From NCBI RefSeq assembly GCF_002237575.1, contig NZ_CP022535.1, positions 868,001-932,000 on the forward strand: a DNA stretch of 64,000 bases. The letters run 5' to 3'. This DNA comes from Spiroplasma corruscae (GTDB lineage: Bacteria > Bacillota_I > Bacilli_A > Mycoplasmatales > Mycoplasmataceae). Below, in pieces: positions 11,070 through 20,775 of this stretch; positions within the stretch are counted from its first letter, which is position 1, and the number at the start of each line of letters is the position of its first letter. Below the pieces are notes generated by a model. That model was not told the DNA's origin. It did no database searches and saw only the letters and a list, made by a program, of their open reading frames with translations. The position numbers and the translations under genes are program-made.

Positions 11070-12008
11070 CTATTGTTGGTTCTTAAATCATTCTCTTGTA
11101 GTTTTTACTTTATTAACTAACTCTTCGACAGAGTTAAATCCAAGGTTTAATAATCTTTCTTCAAGTTGATTAACAATCTTATAACACACTAATGGATCTC
11201 ACATATTTGCGCTTGCAATACCAACAGCAGTTGCTCCTGCCATCAACATTTCAATAACGTCATCAACATTGCAAACTCCTCCAACTCCAATAATTGGTAT
11301 GTCAACTTCATTTGAAACTTGATAGACTAGTTTAATAGCTAAAGGTCTTATAAATGAACCACTAACTCCTCCAAACTTATTTGATAACACTGGTTCCATG
11401 GTTTTGATATTTATCTTCATTCCACTAATACCATTTATCATTGTCAAAGCATCAGCTCCTGCTGCCTTACAAACTTTTGCAGTTTCAATAATGTCAGGTT
11501 CAGTTGGTGATAATTTAATATAAATAGGTTTGGTTGTAACCTTTTTTACACTTATAATAAGTTCTTTTAAATATTCATAGTTAGAAGTCATTACTATACT
11601 ATCTTTTTTTACATTTGGACAAGATACATTTAATTCAATAGCATTAATAACTTCTTTATTATTTAACATAGTAACCATCTCTACATACTCTTCAATTGAA
11701 TTACCTGCAATACTAGAGATTACAGGAACATTCATCATTTCTAAAAACTCCATCTTAGTTTTAATAAACTTTTTAATTCCAATATTCTTCAAACCTACTG
11801 CATTGATGTATCCCCCTTCAAGTGAAGCGAATCTTGGTGTAGGATTCCCTTCTTTAGGTAAAAAAGTAACTGTTTTAGTTGTTATCGCTCCAAGTGTTGA
11901 AAGATCATATACACTATTTAAATATTCACCATGTATTAAAGGTCCAGAAGCTATTATTATTGGGTTTTTTAATTTAATCCCTGGTATTTTAATTGAAAGT
12001 TTGCTCAT
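11070..12008 (-). CDS. pyrD: Dihydroorotate dehydrogenase, class 1
   Basis: FMN enzyme that oxidises dihydroorotate to orotate in pyrimidine synthesis. The 312-residue TIM-barrel protein has the class 1 active-site motif ELNVSCPNV with the catalytic cysteine, the phosphate-binding GVGGV near residue 240, IIASGP near the start and NAVGLKN. The NAD-linked class 1B partner PyrK is not next to it. AAGGAG lies eight bases before the ATG. The 5' leader carries a PyrR-type attenuator, which supports a true pyrimidine-pathway role rather than another FMN oxidoreductase. No other pyr gene is in the window, so pathway completeness cannot be judged. Confidence 0.9.
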
Positions 12009-12040
12009 TCTTATTCTCCTTCTTTAAAAGATTACTAAAT

Positions 12041-12125
12041 TAAAAGCCTATCAAATTTGATAGGCAAAATAATGTCATTCTAAAAAAGGGACATTACTTT
12101 TTTGCCTCACAGGACAAATTTAAAG
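12041..12125 (-). promoter_or_regulatory. PyrR-type transcription attenuator in the pyrD leader
   Basis: On the minus strand the leader carries, in order: TTTGTCCTGTGAGGCAAA (12101-12118), matching the core UCCNGNGAGG of the PyrR-binding loop; an antiterminator stem pairing AGGCAAAA...TAATGTC with GACATTATTTTGCCT; and a terminator made of the 20-base palindrome at 12046-12065 followed by TTTTA. The binding loop and the terminator each share bases with the antiterminator, so the structures exclude one another. This is the arrangement known from Bacillus pyr leaders. Whether the genome encodes PyrR cannot be seen here. Confidence 0.75.
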
Positions 12126-12140
12126 TATTCTTTCCTTAAT

Positions 12141-12146
12141 ATTATA
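12141..12146 (-). promoter_or_regulatory. Probable pyrD -10 box
   Basis: Perfect TATAAT on the minus strand about 20 bases before the PyrR-type leader. No good -35 hexamer lies at the usual distance. Confidence 0.5.
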
Positions 12147-12156
12147 TACAAAGAAA

Positions 12157-12184
12157 TAAAAAAAATCACCGGGAAGTGATTTTA
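12157..12184 (-). terminator. Terminator between the acidic protein gene and pyrD
   Basis: AAAATCAC and GTGATTTT arms around a six-base CCGGGAA-containing loop, followed by eight T on the minus strand. It should end transcripts arriving from the gene at 12402-12893 before the pyrD promoter. Confidence 0.8.
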
Positions 12185-12300
12185 AATATATATTTACTAG
12201 ATATATTTTAATAAATTTGTAAATATTTTTTAAGTAGGTTTATGACTAATTGCTGGATTGTATTGTTAATATTAATATACTATTAATACTTCTTTCTTTC

Positions 12301-12333
12301 TTTATTAATAAACTAACCTAGTTTATTAATAAA
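12301..12333. repeat. 15-bp perfect inverted repeat
   Basis: Arms TTTATTAATAAACTA and TAGTTTATTAATAAA around an ACC loop, 69 bases after the stop of the acidic protein gene. It has no T-run on the minus strand, so it is not a standard terminator. It may be a 3' processing or stability hairpin. The rest of 12185-12401 is AT-rich with no gene. Confidence 0.6.
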
Positions 12334-12401
12334 TTTATTATATAAAATATAAATATAAATACAACACTTATAAAATGTTTTAGTAAATTAAAAATATTTT
12401 A

Positions 12402-12893
12402 TTAGTTTCAACTTGCTACAAGAGCATCAATAATGTCATTTTTCCATTCATCTATGTCAATATCATTTGTAAAGAAATCTATAAACTGATCTCTAAAATT
12501 AATGATTAAATTAGCTGAAAAATCAGATTCTTCTATACCTAACTCTTTTAATTTATTTACAATTACTTCTGGGTATTCTGGATTAAATGAGATTGATTGA
12601 ACACAATCCTCAGCAAAAAACTCTGCATCACCTTCTTCTTGAAGCGATCCTACTAGGTTAGAATAAATTTCTTCGCCTACCAATGTATTACTTTTAACTT
12701 CATTAGAAATTTCTTCTAATGATTTTCCCGCTTCTATTGATGTATCATATACTTTTTCAATTTCTTCTCCAAATATTAAAATTGCAAAGTATGAACTCAT
12801 TCCTGCAACTAGTTCTTCAAACATTTTATCAGCTATTTCATCAGGTAAATCATCAATAAAACTACTAATTTCTTTTGCTTGTGATTCTGTCAT
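12402..12893 (-). CDS. Acidic protein of unknown function, 163 aa
   Basis: Not recognised. The protein is strikingly acidic (many Asp and Glu, few Lys), apparently soluble and helical, with no signal peptide. It ends SWN after a Trp TGA. AAGGAGA lies well placed before the ATG. It sits between nadE and pyrD, with terminators downstream, and is probably transcribed on its own or at the end of the obg-nadE unit. Confidence 0.78.
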
Positions 12894-12949
12894 TTTTAAT
12901 TCTCCTTAACTTTTATAATTATCTAATAAAAAATTAAATTATACACAAT

Positions 12950-13717
12950 TTATTTAAATATATTATTTTTTAAAATATCCTTTATGGTTTGTGGTTTTTT
13001 AGCCAAATTTCTCTTATGCTCAGATATTTTATGTAAGAAATCAATTCTTTCCTTTACATTATTATCAACTTTTAAACCACTTAGATAATCATCGATTAAG
13101 TCGTAACTAAAACCTATTTCAGACTCATCTGTTTGGTTTTCTCATAAACTAGCAGTTGGTTCTCTATTTATTATGCTATCTGGAATGTTTAATAATTTAG
13201 CAGCTAATCTTACATCTCTTTTTAATAAATATAATAGCGGAACTAAATCAACTCCACCATCACCAAACTTTGTAAAATAGCCAATATGTCACTCACAAGC
13301 ATTATCAGTACCTAAAACTAATGAGTTTTTTGATTGTGCTATTGAGTACAAAGTAGTCATTCTAAGTCTCGCCTTTGAGTTTGCTAATGCAAGTTTTGAA
13401 ATGCCTTCAACATTGTTATTTAGTTCGTTTTTCAAGCAACTAAAAGTTTCTAAAAGATTAACTTCCAAACAATTTTTTATTGATAAACTTTCAAGTAAAT
13501 CATTTTTGCATTTTAAATCGAGTTCACTTGACTCACAAGGCATTCAAACAACCGAGTAATTATTTGGAAATGCTTTTATAGCTAGCGCTGCAACTACAGC
13601 TGAGTCAATACCTCCACTAATACCGACAACTACACCTTTTTGATTCGCTTTGATAACTTCTTCTTTTATTCAACCTACTAAATAATCTAAATATTCTTTT
13701 AATTCTCTTTCTTTCAT
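12950..13717 (-). CDS. nadE: NAD(+) synthetase
   Basis: Makes NAD from nicotinic acid adenine dinucleotide, ATP and ammonia or glutamine. The 255-residue protein is the short, ammonia-type form. It has the pyrophosphatase motif SGGIDS near residue 38, the LGTDNACE stretch, GDGGVDLVPL, and LLNIPDSIINREPTASLW. Several conserved Trp residues are TGA. The ATG lies one base after the obg stop, which implies translational coupling. Identity is certain. Confidence 0.94.
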
Positions 13718-13718
13718 A

Positions 13719-15014
13719 TTAATCCATCCATTCTAGTTCAATATCAAATATTTTAACTAGATCTCCTTTTTTAGCTCCTTTTTCTCTTAACAAATCATAC
13801 ACTCCTAGTTTTTTTAATTTTTCATTAAATAATAGTAAATTATCATATGTTGATATTGGAGTTTTTAGATATATTTTTTTAACATCCTCACCTTTAATGA
13901 TTCATTTATTATCTGAAAATTTTTGTATTTCTAAGTCTTTTAATTGACCTTCAAATGTATAAAGTTTAAATTCATTAGTTTTTTTAATTCCAATAAACTT
14001 ATCTTTTCCTAATAAATCATTTTCCTCTAGTGTGTCACCGATTAAAATTAGCAAGTTTTCAATATTTTCTTTTTTTAATCCTGAGGTTTGGATTATAACT
14101 TTATCTTTATACTTTTCCTTAAAATACATTAAATTTATTTCAGCTTCTTCAATATCAATTTTATTTGCAATTATTATTTCATGCCTTTTTTCAAGATCGA
14201 GATTATATGTTATTAACTCATTACGAATTAATTGATAGTTCTTAATAACATCATCTGTACCATAATTTCCTGACATATCTATTATATGACAAATTATTTT
14301 ACATCTTTCGATATGTCTTAGGAAATCAAACCCCAATCCTTTTCCTTGACTTGCACCTTCAATTAATCCAGGCAAATCCGCAACTACAAAAGTTCTATTT
14401 TTTTTATCAATACATAGCCCTAATTGTGGATTTAGTGTAGTAAATGGATAATCAGCAATTGTTGGTTTTGAGTTAGAAATTGCTCTAAGCATAGTTGATT
14501 TTCCTGCGTTAGGTAAACCAACAAAACCTACATCTGCAAGTACTTTTAATTCAGCTTTAATATTTATGTTATCTCCAAGATCACCAGCTTCAAAGTTGGT
14601 TGGTGCTCTATTTCGTGAGTTTGCAAATCTTGCATTACCTCTTCCGCCTTTACCACCTTTTGCTATTATTTCTTTTTGATTATGTTCAATAAAGTCTGCA
14701 AGTAATTCATTATTATCAGAGTTATAAATCACTGTTCCAACAGGTACCTTTATAATGCAATCTTTACCATTTTTACCATGCATATTTTTTATATCACCTT
14801 TATGGCCATCATCTGCATAGTAAAATTTTTGTAACTTTAAATCAAGTAGCGATGTTTTTCCTTCATCAGCGATGAAAATAATATCTCCACCATCTCCACC
14901 ATCTCCGCCATTAGGTCCGCCATTTGGTACATATAGTTCTTTCCTAAAAGAAACTGCACCATCTCCACCTTTTCCGGCTTTAATATTAAAATACGCTAAG
15001 TCTACAAATTTCAT
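13719..15014 (-). CDS. obg: Obg/CgtA GTPase
   Basis: Essential GTPase of large-subunit ribosome assembly and stress signalling. Three domains are visible in 431 residues: the glycine-rich Obg fold (residues 1-158, GGPNGGDGGDGGD and GGKGGRGN repeats), the G domain (GLPNAGKST, the switch DYPFTT, DLPGLIEGAS, NKID) and a C-terminal OCT domain that runs through a Trp TGA at 13902. Next to nadE, as in several mollicutes. No strong ribosome binding site precedes the ATG. Identity is certain. Confidence 0.97.
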
Positions 15015-15023
15015 ATATAACCA

Positions 15024-15380
15024 CTACTTTTCATCTATTTCTATTTTTGGTACTGAGATTTCACCGTTTAATAATTGGATGTAACATTCAGAACATAAAA
15101 ATGTTGGTTTACCAATTGTTGCATTATAATCATCTAATTCTTGTCATGCATCTATTGGTTCTTTTAATAAATTATCTAATTCTAAGTCACTTATATCTGG
15201 TTTACTATCGTGTATTTCTTTTACAACATTTCCTAATAGTTTAGGACTATTTTTTGAAACATATGAAATGTCATCAATACCACATAATGAACAACCAATA
15301 CCAAAAACTTCTATCATCAAGTTATTAAAGTCACTATATTCAATAAAATCAGTTTCATTAAAATTATTTTCTTTTATCAT
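15024..15380 (-). CDS. Unknown protein with two CxxC motifs, 118 aa
   Basis: Not recognised. CSLC near residue 30 and CSEC near residue 98 could form one zinc site or a redox pair. The rest is acidic and without membrane segments. It lies directly between obg (nine bases downstream) and the gene at 15386-16129 (five bases upstream), so it is part of the same transcript and could relate to ribosome assembly; that is inference from position only. Confidence 0.72.
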
Positions 15381-15385
15381 AACTA

Positions 15386-16129
15386 TTAAATCATATCATT
15401 TAATTCATTTAAAATTAACATAACATTATTATGATCAAAAATTAATGAATTGATAATTAATGGATCAGGGTTTAAACCCATTGAATTATAGGTTTTTAAA
15501 ATAAGGGCAACAGTCATATCATTTAAGTTGAAATTAGATAATGAGAATCCCGGAAATTTTAAATAATAATATGAGTTTAAAATACTTAAAGAAATATTGA
15601 ATAGTGAAGGATCATAATGATATAAGATACTTTCTAAATTATTTTCAATACTTTTTAAAAGTGTTTGTGTTTCTTGTACATTAAATTTAGTAGGATTAAT
15701 TGTAAATCTATTACCATTTTTATAAACAATAAAATCATGATCAATTTTTTGTTCAATTAATATCATTAATAAAAAAGATTTATTTTCATCACTATTTTTT
15801 ATATTAACTAAATAATCAGAAATATCGTCTATTATTTTCCTTGCGTTTAATTCTCTAAGAAAATCAAAAGCAACTAAATGAGATTGTTGATCAGCTACAT
15901 TTTTAATAACATTAACAACTCTCTCTAAACTTCAAGAAATAAGTTTTCTTTCATTCATTTTTACATGTTCTTGAATATAATTATTTCAGTGTCTTAAATA
16001 TTTTTCAAACTTTTCTGGAATATATGGTGCTAATAACTCTTCATTAATTATTTTTAATGCTGCATCAAAATTATTGTTATCTATTAATGTACTTAATTTT
16101 TTACTAACCTCTTCATAATAATTTGACAT
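15386..16129 (-). CDS. Unknown helical protein, 247 aa
   Basis: All-helical-looking soluble protein with leucine, isoleucine and asparagine repeats and a segment DNNNFDAALKIINEEL near the start that resembles a TPR-type helix pair. It may belong to the mollicute DUF3196 group, known from Mycoplasma structural genomics, but I cannot confirm this. AAGGAG lies before the ATG at 16129. First gene of the group leading into obg and nadE. Confidence 0.72.
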
Positions 16130-16230
16130 CGCCACTCCTTATTCATTTTAAATTTAAAAATATATCTTAAATCTATTGTATCATTTAATTTTTGGTTAAT
16201 ATTATAGTAATTATAAGGATTATTTATCAT

Positions 16231-16255
16231 AAAAAAAACTCATATAGAGTTTTTT
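16231..16255 (-). terminator. Terminator after rplS
   Basis: AAAAAACTC and GAGTTTTTT arms around a short TATAT loop, followed by T on the minus strand, beginning about ten bases after the rplS stop. It closes the rpsP-rplS operon. Confidence 0.85.
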
Positions 16256-16265
16256 GTTAAATTAA

Positions 16266-16799
16266 TTATTCACTTTTGGTTTCTACTTCTTTTGGTTTAT
16301 CATTTCCTGGTTTTGCATTAGTTGATGGTTTTGCAGCAGTTGATGGTGCTGATTTTGTTGACTTAGTTGAAGTAGGTTTTGTTGCTGCTAATCTTGCAGA
16401 TTTTTTTACAAACTCAGTTTTTTCAGCATTCTTCTTATCTTTTGATACAATAATTTCTTTAATCCTTGCTGCCTTACCTGATAATTTTCTAATGTAGTAT
16501 ATTCTTGCTCTACGAACACGACCTCTTTTTAGTACATCGATTGAGTCAATTATTGGTGAATGAACTGGGAAAGTTCTTTCAACAAAAACACCGTTAGAGT
16601 TTTTTCTTACGCAAACTGAAAAAGTAATTCCACTACCTTGTGTTTTAATTACAACACCTTCAAATGCTTGAATACGATACTTATCCCCTTCTTTTATTTT
16701 TACACTTACTCTAATAGTATCCCCTGATGTAAATCTTGGTAAATTATTATTTAATTGCTCATCAACTATTGATTTAGTTGTTTTGGTTAACATATTCAT
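16266..16799 (-). CDS. rplS: Ribosomal protein L19 with C-terminal extension
   Basis: Large-subunit protein at the 30S-50S interface. The L19 core occupies residues 1-118 ([51 protein letters not shown]). The remaining 60 residues are a low-complexity tail of Lys, Thr, Ser, Ala and Pro not found in most L19 proteins. GGAG lies before the ATG; a second ATG two codons on could also serve. The gene begins two bases after trmD ends and is the last of the operon. Confidence 0.96.
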   Translation of the reverse strand: MNMLTKTTKSIVDEQLNNNLPRFTSGDTIRVSVKIKEGDKYRIQAFEGVVIKTQGSGITFSVCVRKNSNGVFVERTFPVHSPIIDSIDVLKRGRVRRARIYYIRKLSGKAARIKEIIVSKDKKNAEKTEFVKKSARLAATKPTSTKSTKSAPSTAAKPSTNAKPGNDKPKEVETKSE

Positions 16800-16800
16800 A

Positions 16801-17532
16801 TTATTCTTCTCCTTTCAAACTTTTAAGTTCTTTTAAATATTTTATATCATCTATTGTCAAACTATCATAATTAATTAAATCCGGCCTTTTTAAATAAGTA
16901 TTTTTTAACTTTTCTTGTTTACGGTACTTTTCAACATTACCATGATGGCCACTTAGTAAAATATCTGGCACTTTTTTATCCCTAAAATTATATGGTTTTG
17001 TATAAACGGGATAATCAAGTAAGTTATCTTCAAAACTATCATTTTTATGTGATTCTTCATTAATAACACCTTTTAAAAGTCTTACAACTGAATCAACAAG
17101 TATTAATGCTGGTAATTCTCCGCCAGTTAGAACATAATCACCAATTGATAATTCTAAATCAATATAATCCATTACTCTTTGATCAAAACCTTCATAATGG
17201 CCACAAATAATAATAATATGTTCATAAGAAGTGCTAAAGTTTTTAGAAATATCTTGTTTTAAGGTTTTACCTTGTGGTGACATTAACACAACAATACTTT
17301 TGTCTTGTCGACAACTCTCAATTGCTCTAACTATTGGTTCAACCATTAGAACCATCCCACTACCACCACCATATTGATAATCATCAATTTGTTGGTTATT
17401 TAAAGTAGAAAAATCTCTCAAATTCAATACTTCAATTTCAACCAGTTTTTTATCAATAGCTCTTTTAACTATTGATTCTGATATACTTGTTTTTATCAAG
17501 CATGGAAATAATGTTATTATTGTAAACTTCAT
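16801..17532 (-). CDS. trmD: tRNA (guanine-N1)-methyltransferase TrmD
   Basis: Methylates G37 next to the anticodon with S-adenosylmethionine and prevents frameshifting. The 243-residue protein shows the trefoil-knot SAM site ([12 protein letters not shown], then [13 protein letters not shown]) and the C-terminal [18 protein letters not shown] precedes the ATG. Its start overlaps the rimM stop by one base (TAATG), so the pair is translationally coupled. Confidence 0.97.
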   Translation of the reverse strand: MKFTIITLFPCLIKTSISESIVKRAIDKKLVEIEVLNLRDFSTLNNQQIDDYQYGGGSGMVLMVEPIVRAIESCRQDKSIVVLMSPQGKTLKQDISKNFSTSYEHIIIICGHYEGFDQRVMDYIDLELSIGDYVLTGGELPALILVDSVVRLLKGVINEESHKNDSFEDNLLDYPVYTKPYNFRDKKVPDILLSGHHGNVEKYRKQEKLKNTYLKRPDLINYDSLTIDDIKYLKELKSLKGEE

Positions 17533-18023
17533 TAAACCCTCAAACTATCTATATTAATGGCCTTGATAAGTTGCTCATCATCATTAATAAATTCAACATA
17601 TTTATCAACTAATGGTATTCACACTATTGTATCAATATAATTAATCTTTACTAATCAGTATACGCCATTATCAATTACATCTAATACAGAGTAATTAATA
17701 TCATTAAATTTCACTGAATAATCATTATAGTTAATTGTATTTATAAATAGCTTCTTATCTTTGTTAATAAATACTTCTTTTTTTACTAAATTACAAGCTT
17801 CATTTATTGAATTAATACTAGTAAATTTAATAATACAATTAGTATTTTTAAAGTAAACATTCTCAATCTTATATGGTAAGAAACTAACCCTATCTTTTAT
17901 GAAAAATGTTTCATTAATTAATGACTTATCATAATCATATTTATCAGATAGACTAAATTTAATACTACCTTTTATTCCATGAGTTGAAACAATTTCCCCA
18001 ACTTTTATTAATTTATTTTCCAT
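17532..18023 (-). CDS. rimM: Ribosome maturation factor RimM
   Basis: Binds ribosomal protein S19 and helps 30S head maturation. The 163-residue protein has the N-terminal beta-barrel start VGEIVSTHGIKGSIKF and a C-terminal PRC-barrel-like half that includes WIPLVDKYVEFIN. A Trp TGA lies near 17655. The ATG at 18021-18023 overlaps the last codons of the preceding gene. A TTG six codons upstream is the alternative start. The rpsP-rimM-trmD-rplS order supports the call. Confidence 0.92.
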
Positions 18024-18282
18024 AATTTTCGAACACTTCAATATCTATAACAATTTCTTTTTTAAACTTAGAAATTCTCGAATTAAGAATTGGTAATATA
18101 TGATTTAAAATCCCTGTATTAGAATTGTTGACAAATAATGAAACAGAAGCGTCAAATGTTACTAATACAAATTGTATACTTTCATTGTCTTCAAATTTAA
18201 AATCTAAAAAGTATTTACAATCTTTTGGAACTAAATCAGATAATAATTCCTTTAATGACTCGAGTAATTCAATACTATTCAT
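18013..18282 (-). CDS. KhpA-like protein, strongly diverged
   Basis: In most Firmicutes the gene between rpsP and rimM is khpA (ylqC), a small KH-domain RNA-binding protein. This 89-residue product has the right length and position and the alternating beta-alpha pattern expected, but the GxxG loop (usually GKQGR) that contacts RNA is missing; the corresponding region reads NNSNTG. RNA binding by the usual route is therefore doubtful. Its ATG overlaps the rpsP stop (TAATG) and its end overlaps rimM. The name rests on gene order more than on sequence. Confidence 0.6.
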   Translation of the reverse strand: MNSIELLESLKELLSDLVPKDCKYFLDFKFEDNESIQFVLVTFDASVSLFVNNSNTGILNHILPILNSRISKFKKEIVIDIEVFENYGK

Positions 18283-18731
18283 TACTTAGTTTCTTTAACT
18301 TTTGTTGTAGTTTTTTTTGGTTTATCATCTGTTGTTTTTCCAGCTGCTGGTTTTTTAGCAGTTGATGCTTTTGAAGCAGTTGATGCTTTTGAAGCAGTTG
18401 ATGCTTTTGAAGCAACTGGTTTTTTAGTTGCTGATTTTTTAGTTACTGGGTTTTTTTCTTTAGATGATTGATTACTCAATTTAAAATCATGTAATTCTTT
18501 CATTAAACCATTTTTTGACAATATATTTCTAACTGTATCAGTAGGTTGAGCACCATCCTTCAACCATTTTAAAGCGATATCATGTTGAAGTTTAACTTCT
18601 CCATTAAGTGGGTTATATGTACCCACTAACTCTATGTATTCTCCATCACGTTTTACACGTGAATCTGAAGCTACTATTCTATAAAAAGCAGCTCTTTTTT
18701 TTCCGGCTCTTTTTAATCTTAATTTAACCAT
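18282..18731 (-). CDS. rpsP: Ribosomal protein S16 with repeat-bearing tail
   Basis: Small-subunit assembly protein. Residues 1-85 are a standard S16 ([41 protein letters not shown]). The other 64 residues form a Lys/Ala/Ser/Thr tail containing three copies of KASTAS-type repeats. AAAGGAGG precedes the ATG. First gene of the rpsP-khpA-rimM-trmD-rplS operon. Confidence 0.97.
   Translation of the reverse strand: MVKLRLKRAGKKRAAFYRIVASDSRVKRDGEYIELVGTYNPLNGEVKLQHDIALKWLKDGAQPTDTVRNILSKNGLMKELHDFKLSNQSSKEKNPVTKKSATKKPVASKASTASKASTASKASTAKKPAAGKTTDDKPKKTTTKVKETK
18361..18414 (-). repeat. Three perfect 18-bp tandem repeats inside rpsP
   Basis: Plus-strand unit GTTGATGCTTTTGAAGCA at 18361-18378, 18379-18396 and 18397-18414. 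It encodes a six-residue unit made of Ala, Ser, Lys and Thr in the S16 tail. In-frame repeats of this kind can change copy number without breaking the gene. Confidence 0.9.
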
Positions 18732-18760
18732 AAATTCCTCCTTTTATCTAAACCTCTATA

Positions 18761-18789
18761 ATAATATATAAATAAATATAAAGAGTCAA
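18761..18789 (-). promoter_or_regulatory. rpsP operon promoter
   Basis: -35 TTGACT (18784-18789), 17-base spacer, -10 TATTAT (18761-18766), 30 bases before the rpsP ATG. The -35 box lies in one arm of a 13-bp perfect inverted repeat at 18780-18809. Confidence 0.75.
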
Positions 18790-18809
18790 GTAGTTTTACT
18801 TGACTCTTT
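18780..18809. repeat. 13-bp inverted repeat over the rpsP -35 box
   Basis: Arms AAAGAGTCAAGTA and TACTTGACTCTTT around GTTT. It may be a second terminator hairpin for the tRNA transcript or an operator of the rpsP promoter. There is no clean T-run on the minus strand, so the operator reading is possible. Confidence 0.6.
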
Positions 18810-18812
18810 ATA

Positions 18813-18843
18813 TAAAAAAAAAAAAAAAACGCTTGATGCGTTT
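18813..18843 (-). terminator. Terminator after tRNA-Arg
   Basis: Short AACGC/GCGTT stem with an ATCAA loop followed, on the minus strand, by a run of about sixteen T. Confidence 0.85.
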
Positions 18844-18855
18844 ATGATTCAAATT

Positions 18856-18932
18856 TGGCGCCCACGAGAAGATTCGAACTTCTGACCCTACGCTTAGAAG
18901 GCGCATGCTCTATCCTACTGAGCTACGTGGGC
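18856..18932 (-). tRNA. tRNA-Arg (anticodon UCU)
   Basis: 77-nt cloverleaf on the minus strand: acceptor GCCCACG pairs with CGTGGGC, discriminator G, and CCA is encoded. The D arm starts GCTC, the anticodon loop reads CTTCTAA with anticodon TCT, and the T arm contains GTTCGAATC. It decodes AGA, the dominant arginine codon of AT-rich mollicutes. The region from 18933 to 19177 upstream is AT-rich, with only a TATTAT -10-like box and no gene. Confidence 0.95.
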
Positions 18933-19177
18933 AACAACAAAATAATAATAACAAAAAAAATAAAAATATTCTATATTAATTCTATTTTTATAAAAATTGA
19001 ATTCATTGCTAAATATTAAAACTCTTAAAAATGTATTTAAAGAAATAATAATTTTAGTTATTGTTTTTTACATATTAACTTTTTATAAATATTACTATTT
19101 TTAATAAACTATTAAGATTATTAAGTGTTTTGCAGCTTAAGTTTAAATATTAAATTTTTTTATCTCTTTTAATAATA

Positions 19178-20767
19178 TTATTTTTCTCAGTTTTTAAGTT
19201 TTGTTGGTAACTCTAAATAAGGTATAAACTCTTTTCTAATTTCTTCATTTTGTTCACTTTCATAATAATCCAACATTTTTGTAAACTTAACATAAAGAGC
19301 TTTAATATTATCATATGTCTGGAAAGTATGATCAAGCGGATGAGGACCATAAATAATAATTACCATTTTAAATAATTCGAATAAATCATAACCCATTATT
19401 TTTGCTGTTTTTGGTTCAACCCCTAATAGTATATTAATGACTCTACCTATTTTTAATAAAGTATTTTCGTTTTTATAATCAGATAATGAATTTTGTTGTT
19501 TGTTAATTGTTTCTACAATTTCTTCTTCGCTTAATAGAAAGTCATGCTCAGTAATGTTTTCCATACTTATCTTTTGTTTAAATTTATTTTCTTTTATTTC
19601 TTCAAAAATATTTAATACATTAACAAATAATTTTTTCTTAAAAGCGATTTTGTTATCTATTACCTGGGGTATGTATTCATGCGCTAATAACAATGATCTT
19701 AGTTTTGAAAATGTATATTTTGTAATTTCTAAACATTCCATTAAAGTGTTCTCATTAAAATCTATGAATCTTTCACCTTTAGATTTAGCATACGGAATTA
19801 ATAACTCACCATTAATATGCTGACTATTGAAAGGCGATAAAACTTTATTATTTGAGTTTCTTAAATGTAGTTTCAATTTTTTATTTTTATCAATTTCTTT
19901 ATCTGAACTTAAAAATAATGGAAGATATGATTCAATTAAATTGTACAAATCTTCTCCATCATCAAGCATTGTAACTGCAGTTATCTCCTCTTTCATCAGG
20001 ATTGTTGTAAGTTTTGTTAATTGTAATAATGCTTTGTATCTTTCTCTTGTATTAAAGGCTTCTCATTTTGTTGAAGAAAAATTACTTAAAAAAATGGTTC
20101 ATTCCTCATCATTTTGAATTAACTCATAGGTTTCAGTTAAGTATTCTAACTCTTTTGGTTTTCAATCCCTACCAGAACGATACTTCCTTAATAACACATC
20201 TTTTTGATAACATTTAAAAACTCTTTGGTAAAGGCCTTTTATATCATAATTTTTTATTAGATTTAGTGTAAAAATAAAAGGATAAGGTAAGCTTGTTTTA
20301 AAAGAATTATCATCAGAAACATGATTTATATCATATTCAAAAATTGATAAAGATTCTCTTATAAATGATTTATAGGTATCTTTTCATTCATCGTATTTCT
20401 TAAAACAGTATTCATTAACATATGGTATTAATAGGTTTGAAATAACTTGTTTAGCTAAATCGATTGTTTCTTCAGTTTTAAATACTAATTTTTTTGGTTT
20501 TTCTTTAACATAACGGTACTTTATTTTATATAACATATCAAAATTGTTAATTATATAGTTTGTTAAAGTATTATGTTCTGAAATTTCAATTTCATTACTT
20601 ATTAAATTTTTATACAAAAAATATTGAACTATTCCAGTAAATGTAATTGGATACAAAAATGTTATTAGTTCTTTTTGAGTTGTTATGTAGTATTTTAATT
20701 CTGCATTTTCTTCTGCAACCTTATGAAGGCCATATCAGAAGATGCTTTGTTTATATAAATCTTTCAT
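19178..20767 (-). CDS. Unknown protein, 529 aa
   Basis: Not recognised. A large soluble, mainly helical protein with many Tyr, Leu and Lys residues, no signal peptide and no clear membrane segment. Several Trp TGA codons occur, including one near the N-terminus (SIFWYGLHK). GAGGAAAC lies before the ATG, and the trmFO stop codon falls inside that ribosome binding region, so the gene is co-transcribed and probably coupled with trmFO. No catalytic motif is visible. Confidence 0.8.
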
Positions 20768-20775
20768 GTTTCCTC

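Noticed and set aside
13670-13722. A seeming one-base frameshift at the start of nadE
   Set aside because: My first base count gave a shift for both nadE and the end of obg. Counting with fixed positions, both frames are intact (768 and 1,296 bases) and the shift disappears, so it was a reading error.
18361-18414. Short regular repeats considered as CRISPR
   Set aside because: The 18-bp units are directly adjacent with no spacers and are translated in frame as part of S16.
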